NCBI GenBank assembly: GCA_017964115.1
Contig: JAGCSL010000042.1
Location: 1-7,652, forward strand
Reading direction: 5' to 3'
DNA length: 7,652 bases
Source: Candidatus Saccharimonadota bacterium
GTDB lineage: Bacteria; Patescibacteriota; Saccharimonadia; Saccharimonadales; Saccharimonadaceae
In this document: in pieces, positions 5,975 through 7,652 of the stretch
Layout of the letters: each line of letters opens with the position of its first letter
Numbering within the stretch: position 1 is the first letter of the stretch
Program-made: the position numbers and the translations under genes
The notes under the pieces: generated by a model
Database searches by the model: none
What the model saw: the letters and a program-made list of their open reading frames with translations, nothing else
What the model was told of the DNA's origin: nothing

Positions 5975-7009
5975 TTATGGATAATTAATAACAATATTAC
6001 GTTTCGGACTGATTACATAACTAATTCTGAGACTGCCGCTACTTTTGTAGTTTAGAATTTTCTTGGCAGACAATTTAGCCTTATTATTTTCATCACTTTG
6101 ATTTCCATTTGGCGTACTAGTCCTGCCTAACGAATAGAACAAGTATTTGCCATTTTTCTTCCCCTTGTAAATCATTGTGTGATGGCCTGAATATAGCCCA
6201 ACAATGTCGCCAGATTGCACCTTCCCAGATTTCACTAACGATGAGATGGTTTGGTTATATTTATGAACATTCAATTTTTTCTTGTTAATATCTTGACTGT
6301 TTTGCAAGTCTTGTCCCAAAATGGCAAAATAAGTATTTTTTGGAAGTAGGCCAACTTCTTGATAGACCGCAGTGGCATAGCCCGCGCAGTTGGTGCATTT
6401 AGTTTTTGCTCCTCTCCAGCGCTTATGGCAATAATATACTCTCCCGTCTATTTGTTTAGCTATCTTCTCGGCCGCAAGAGCAATCTTTTGACTGTTTGTT
6501 TTTGCCTCTACTGGCGTTTGGCCAGACGGCGTAGTGGCGCCACTGTTTGATGGTTTTTCCCCGCCTGATGTATTGCGCGAATCGCCCGGAGAACTCGTAG
6601 TATCGCTTTCCTGAATTGGAGCATCGCACGGCTTTGCTTCATTTAAGAATCCACCTGGGAGAAAAAGGCCAATTACTGCATAGAAGAGGACATAAGTTAT
6701 AATGCCTATTACTATATTGAAGAATAAATTTTTAGCTTTTGATATCTGGGCTTCATTATCCCGAGCCGTCATATACATGATGCCTACTGCAATAATTCCT
6801 GCAGTAGCTATAACGCCCACGCCGATTGTGAAAGTATTAATAATATCGATCAGAATATTATAGACGGAACAACCAGTCCCGTCTTCTTCTACCTCTCCAA
6901 AAAAGCTTGTTTGCATTGCAAATGTATTTTTAGAAACAAACAAGGTAATCGCAACAAGAACCAGAACAGCTACACAGGCTATCATAATTCTTTTGTTTAT
7001 TTGCCTCAT
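5975..7009 (-). CDS. VirB2-like pilin segment fused to NlpC/P60-like cysteine peptidase domain
   Basis: This 344-aa surface protein has four parts. Residues 1-31 are a basic N-terminus plus hydrophobic signal sequence (possible cut near NTFA-MQ). Residues 47-120 hold two long TM helices joined by a short polar loop (MTARDNEAQISKAK, 80-93), the topology of TrbC/VirB2 conjugative pilins; flanking Cys47 and Cys128 face outside. Residues 130-172 are a Ser/Thr/Pro/Gly linker. Residues 173-344 look like an NlpC/P60 or CHAP-type papain-fold domain: a Cys in TNCAGYATAVYQEVGLLP (Cys208) leads the first helix, and GDIVGLYSGHHTMIYKG (267-283) supplies the catalytic His (276 or 277). Such domains cut peptidoglycan peptide or amide bonds. 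I start it at ATG 7009, 7 nt after an extended -10; ATG 7018 in the same frame is the alternative. It probably acts outside the membrane, on its own or a neighbour's cell wall. Confidence 0.82.
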   Translation of the reverse strand: MRQINKRIMIACVAVLVLVAITLFVSKNTFAMQTSFFGEVEEDGTGCSVYNILIDIINTFTIGVGVIATAGIIAVGIMYMTARDNEAQISKAKNLFFNIVIGIITYVLFYAVIGLFLPGGFLNEAKPCDAPIQESDTTSSPGDSRNTSGGEKPSNSGATTPSGQTPVEAKTNSQKIALAAEKIAKQIDGRVYYCHKRWRGAKTKCTNCAGYATAVYQEVGLLPKNTYFAILGQDLQNSQDINKKKLNVHKYNQTISSLVKSGKVQSGDIVGLYSGHHTMIYKGKKNGKYLFYSLGRTSTPNGNQSDENNKAKLSAKKILNYKSSGSLRISYVISPKRNIVINYP

Positions 7010-7016
7010 AAGAAAC

Positions 7017-7025
7017 ATATTACCA
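7017..7025 (-). promoter_or_regulatory. extended -10 promoter of the pilin-hydrolase gene (leaderless)
   Basis: TGGTAATAT on the minus strand (7025-7017) is followed by 7 nt and ATG 7009, the same geometry as at trigger factor. If used, the upstream ATG at 7018 falls within the -10 box and cannot be translated. The -35 position is poor. An alternative -10, TAAAAT (7036-7031), would allow ATG 7018 with a very short leader. Confidence 0.5.
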
Positions 7026-7063
7026 TATATATTTTAATATACTGCTTTTAAAAACGCTTGTGG

Positions 7064-7092
7064 TTGAGCCCATATCTTAATTGTGTTATAAT
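7064..7092 (+). promoter_or_regulatory. promoter of the Asp/His-rich lipoprotein gene
   Basis: TTGAGC (7064-7069), a 17-nt spacer and TATAAT (7087-7092) preceded by TGT form a strong promoter with an extended -10. Transcription should start near 7099, giving a leader of about 57 nt with AAAGGTGG as ribosome binding site. Confidence 0.78.
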
Positions 7093-7101
7093 ATCTTCGA
7101 G

Positions 7102-7168
7102 TTGTTTTTCTCATCCAAATTCAAAAAAATTCAAAAGAAAGGTGGGTGATCATGAATGAGAAAAATGA
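7102..7168 (+). promoter_or_regulatory. leader sequence able to pair with its own start codon
   Basis: TTTTTCTCAT (7105-7114) is a perfect 10-nt complement of ATGAGAAAAA (7156-7165), which is the start codon and next codons of the lipoprotein gene. Two G-U wobbles and one A-U pair extend the helix to 7102 and 7168. The ribosome binding site lies in the 41-nt loop. The helix is almost all A-U, so it may open with small changes in temperature or on binding of another molecule. Pairing is seen in the sequence; regulation is inferred. Confidence 0.5.
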
Positions 7169-7497
7169 AGATCTTTTTGAGTTTAGTTGTAGTGCTTCTC
7201 CTCTGCGCTTCGCTGACCGCCTGCGCCGACGAGAAGAATAGCAATTCGTCTGACGCTCAACAGGATGCCGTCGAGATTCACGACGATGATGTGCAGCTCG
7301 ATGCCGTGGAGATTCACGACGATGATCCACAGGGCGACCCGGCTGCCGGCAATCATGATGATCCGATTCATCACGATGAAGCGACCGACAACGACCCGAT
7401 GAACGGCGACGGCGAAGAAAACCTTGGCATGCACGAAGGTTATTACCATGAGATTGGGGACGCCTGGTTCTATACAGAGCATGATCTGAACGACTAG
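7156..7497 (+). CDS. Asp/His-rich lipoprotein, ends at an in-frame TAG
   Basis: This 113-aa protein starts with a lipoprotein signal: basic MRKMK, a hydrophobic core and the lipobox LTAC with Cys23, so it should be lipid-anchored on the outer face of the membrane. The mature part is very acidic and rich in His. Two nearly identical 12-residue units (DAVEIHDDD core) are followed by a degenerate third and by NHDDPIHHDE and NGDGEEN, which suggest metal or calcium binding. After residue 113 a TAG stop occurs, but the same frame stays open for 49 more plausible codons. An AAAGGTGG site lies about 10 nt upstream of the ATG. I do not recognise the family. It is divergent from the pilin-hydrolase gene and, like the 124-aa gene, has a long leader and a good ribosome binding site, so it may be acquired. 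Confidence 0.78.
   Translation: MRKMKIFLSLVVVLLLCASLTACADEKNSNSSDAQQDAVEIHDDDVQLDAVEIHDDDPQGDPAAGNHDDPIHHDEATDNDPMNGDGEENLGMHEGYYHEIGDAWFYTEHDLND
7264..7326 (+). repeat. tandem 36-bp period coding repeat (DAVEIHDDD units)
   Basis: Bases 7264-7290 and 7300-7326 are identical at 26 of 27 positions, spaced 36 bp apart (12 codons). The only difference is a synonymous GTC/GTG change. The high DNA identity points to recent duplication. A third, worn unit (PQGDPAAGNHDD) follows directly. Confidence 0.9.
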
Positions 7498-7647
7498 ATT
7501 TACCCAGATCCGAACTACCCAGGTTATTACCGAATTGACATAGAAAAAATGTTGCGCGACGTATGGGGATCGGAAGGTGGCCTGTTTAAATCAAACAACG
7601 GATATAGTTACACAGATTTTAGTAGTTTTTCCAAAGGCATCCAATAA
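7498..7647 (+). pseudogene. in-frame continuation of the lipoprotein gene after TAG
   Basis: Directly after the TAG at 7495-7497 the same frame codes 49 residues and ends in TAA at 7645-7647. The residues look protein-like (IYPDPNYPGYYRIDIEKML, then RDVWGSEGG and NNGYSYTDF). No Shine-Dalgarno precedes the only internal ATG (7549), so it is unlikely to be a separate gene. Either the original gene was about 163 aa and was broken by a point mutation (for example CAG, AAG or GAG to TAG), or the TAG is read through. Confidence 0.6.
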
Positions 7648-7652
7648 GAATA

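Noticed and set aside
7264..7326. CRISPR-like repeat
   Set aside because: Only two copies, in codon phase with 9-bp spacing, inside a coding region; it is a protein repeat.
7183..7482. 99-aa minus-strand frame over the lipoprotein gene
   Set aside because: It is the mirror of the Asp/His repeats, with no start signal; the plus-strand frame has a lipobox, promoter and ribosome binding site.
7495..7497. Genome-wide reassignment of TAG (or TGA, as in some candidate phyla)
   Set aside because: TAG ends two sound genes here (stops at 3034-3036 and 1595-1597) and no gene needs an in-frame TGA.

Overview
The window looks like a chromosomal segment of a small-genome, Gram-positive-type bacterium. 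My best guess is the candidate phyla radiation (Patescibacteria), most likely Saccharibacteria (TM7). This is inference: it rests on the gene style (VirB2-like double-TM proteins with a conserved TAR-D-N loop, trigger factor with a Lys/Ala tail, AlkD-type repair enzyme, SpoU methylase, orphan FAD oxidase), compact spacing and the standard genetic code. No marker gene in the window proves it.

Layout, left to right. (1) 1-604, minus strand: a two-gene operon of a 97-aa two-TM membrane protein translationally coupled (TAATG) to a SpoU/TrmH-family RNA methyltransferase that runs off the left edge. (2) 633-1597, plus strand: an AlkD-like DNA alkylation repair glycosylase coupled (TAATG) to a 77-aa degenerate zinc-ribbon-like protein. 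The two operons diverge from one 80-bp region in which both -35 boxes lie on the same 7 bp. (3) 1602-4663, minus strand: FAD-binding oxidoreductase followed by trigger factor, closed by a hairpin terminator. (4) 4699-5227, minus strand: a 124-aa protein of unknown function with its own strong promoter, a 5'-terminal hairpin, a perfect Shine-Dalgarno and a strong terminator; its codon choice differs from its neighbours. (5) 5234-5405, plus strand: tRNA-Leu(UAG) with promoter and terminator. (6) 5420-7025, minus strand: a cell-surface pair, a VirB2-like pilin segment fused to an NlpC/P60-like cysteine peptidase, then a single-pass membrane protein. (7) 7064-7652, plus strand: an Asp/His-rich lipoprotein gene interrupted by an in-frame TAG, with a leader able to pair with its own start codon.

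Two ways of starting translation appear side by side. Five genes (97-aa protein, AlkD, trigger factor, 177-aa protein, pilin-hydrolase) have a -10 box ending 6-7 nt before the ATG, so their mRNAs should be leaderless. The 124-aa gene and the lipoprotein gene have strong -35/-10 promoters, leaders of about 60 nt and good Shine-Dalgarno sequences. The most unusual items are the pilin-peptidase fusion, the interrupted lipoprotein with its start-codon-pairing leader, and the back-to-back leaderless promoters.
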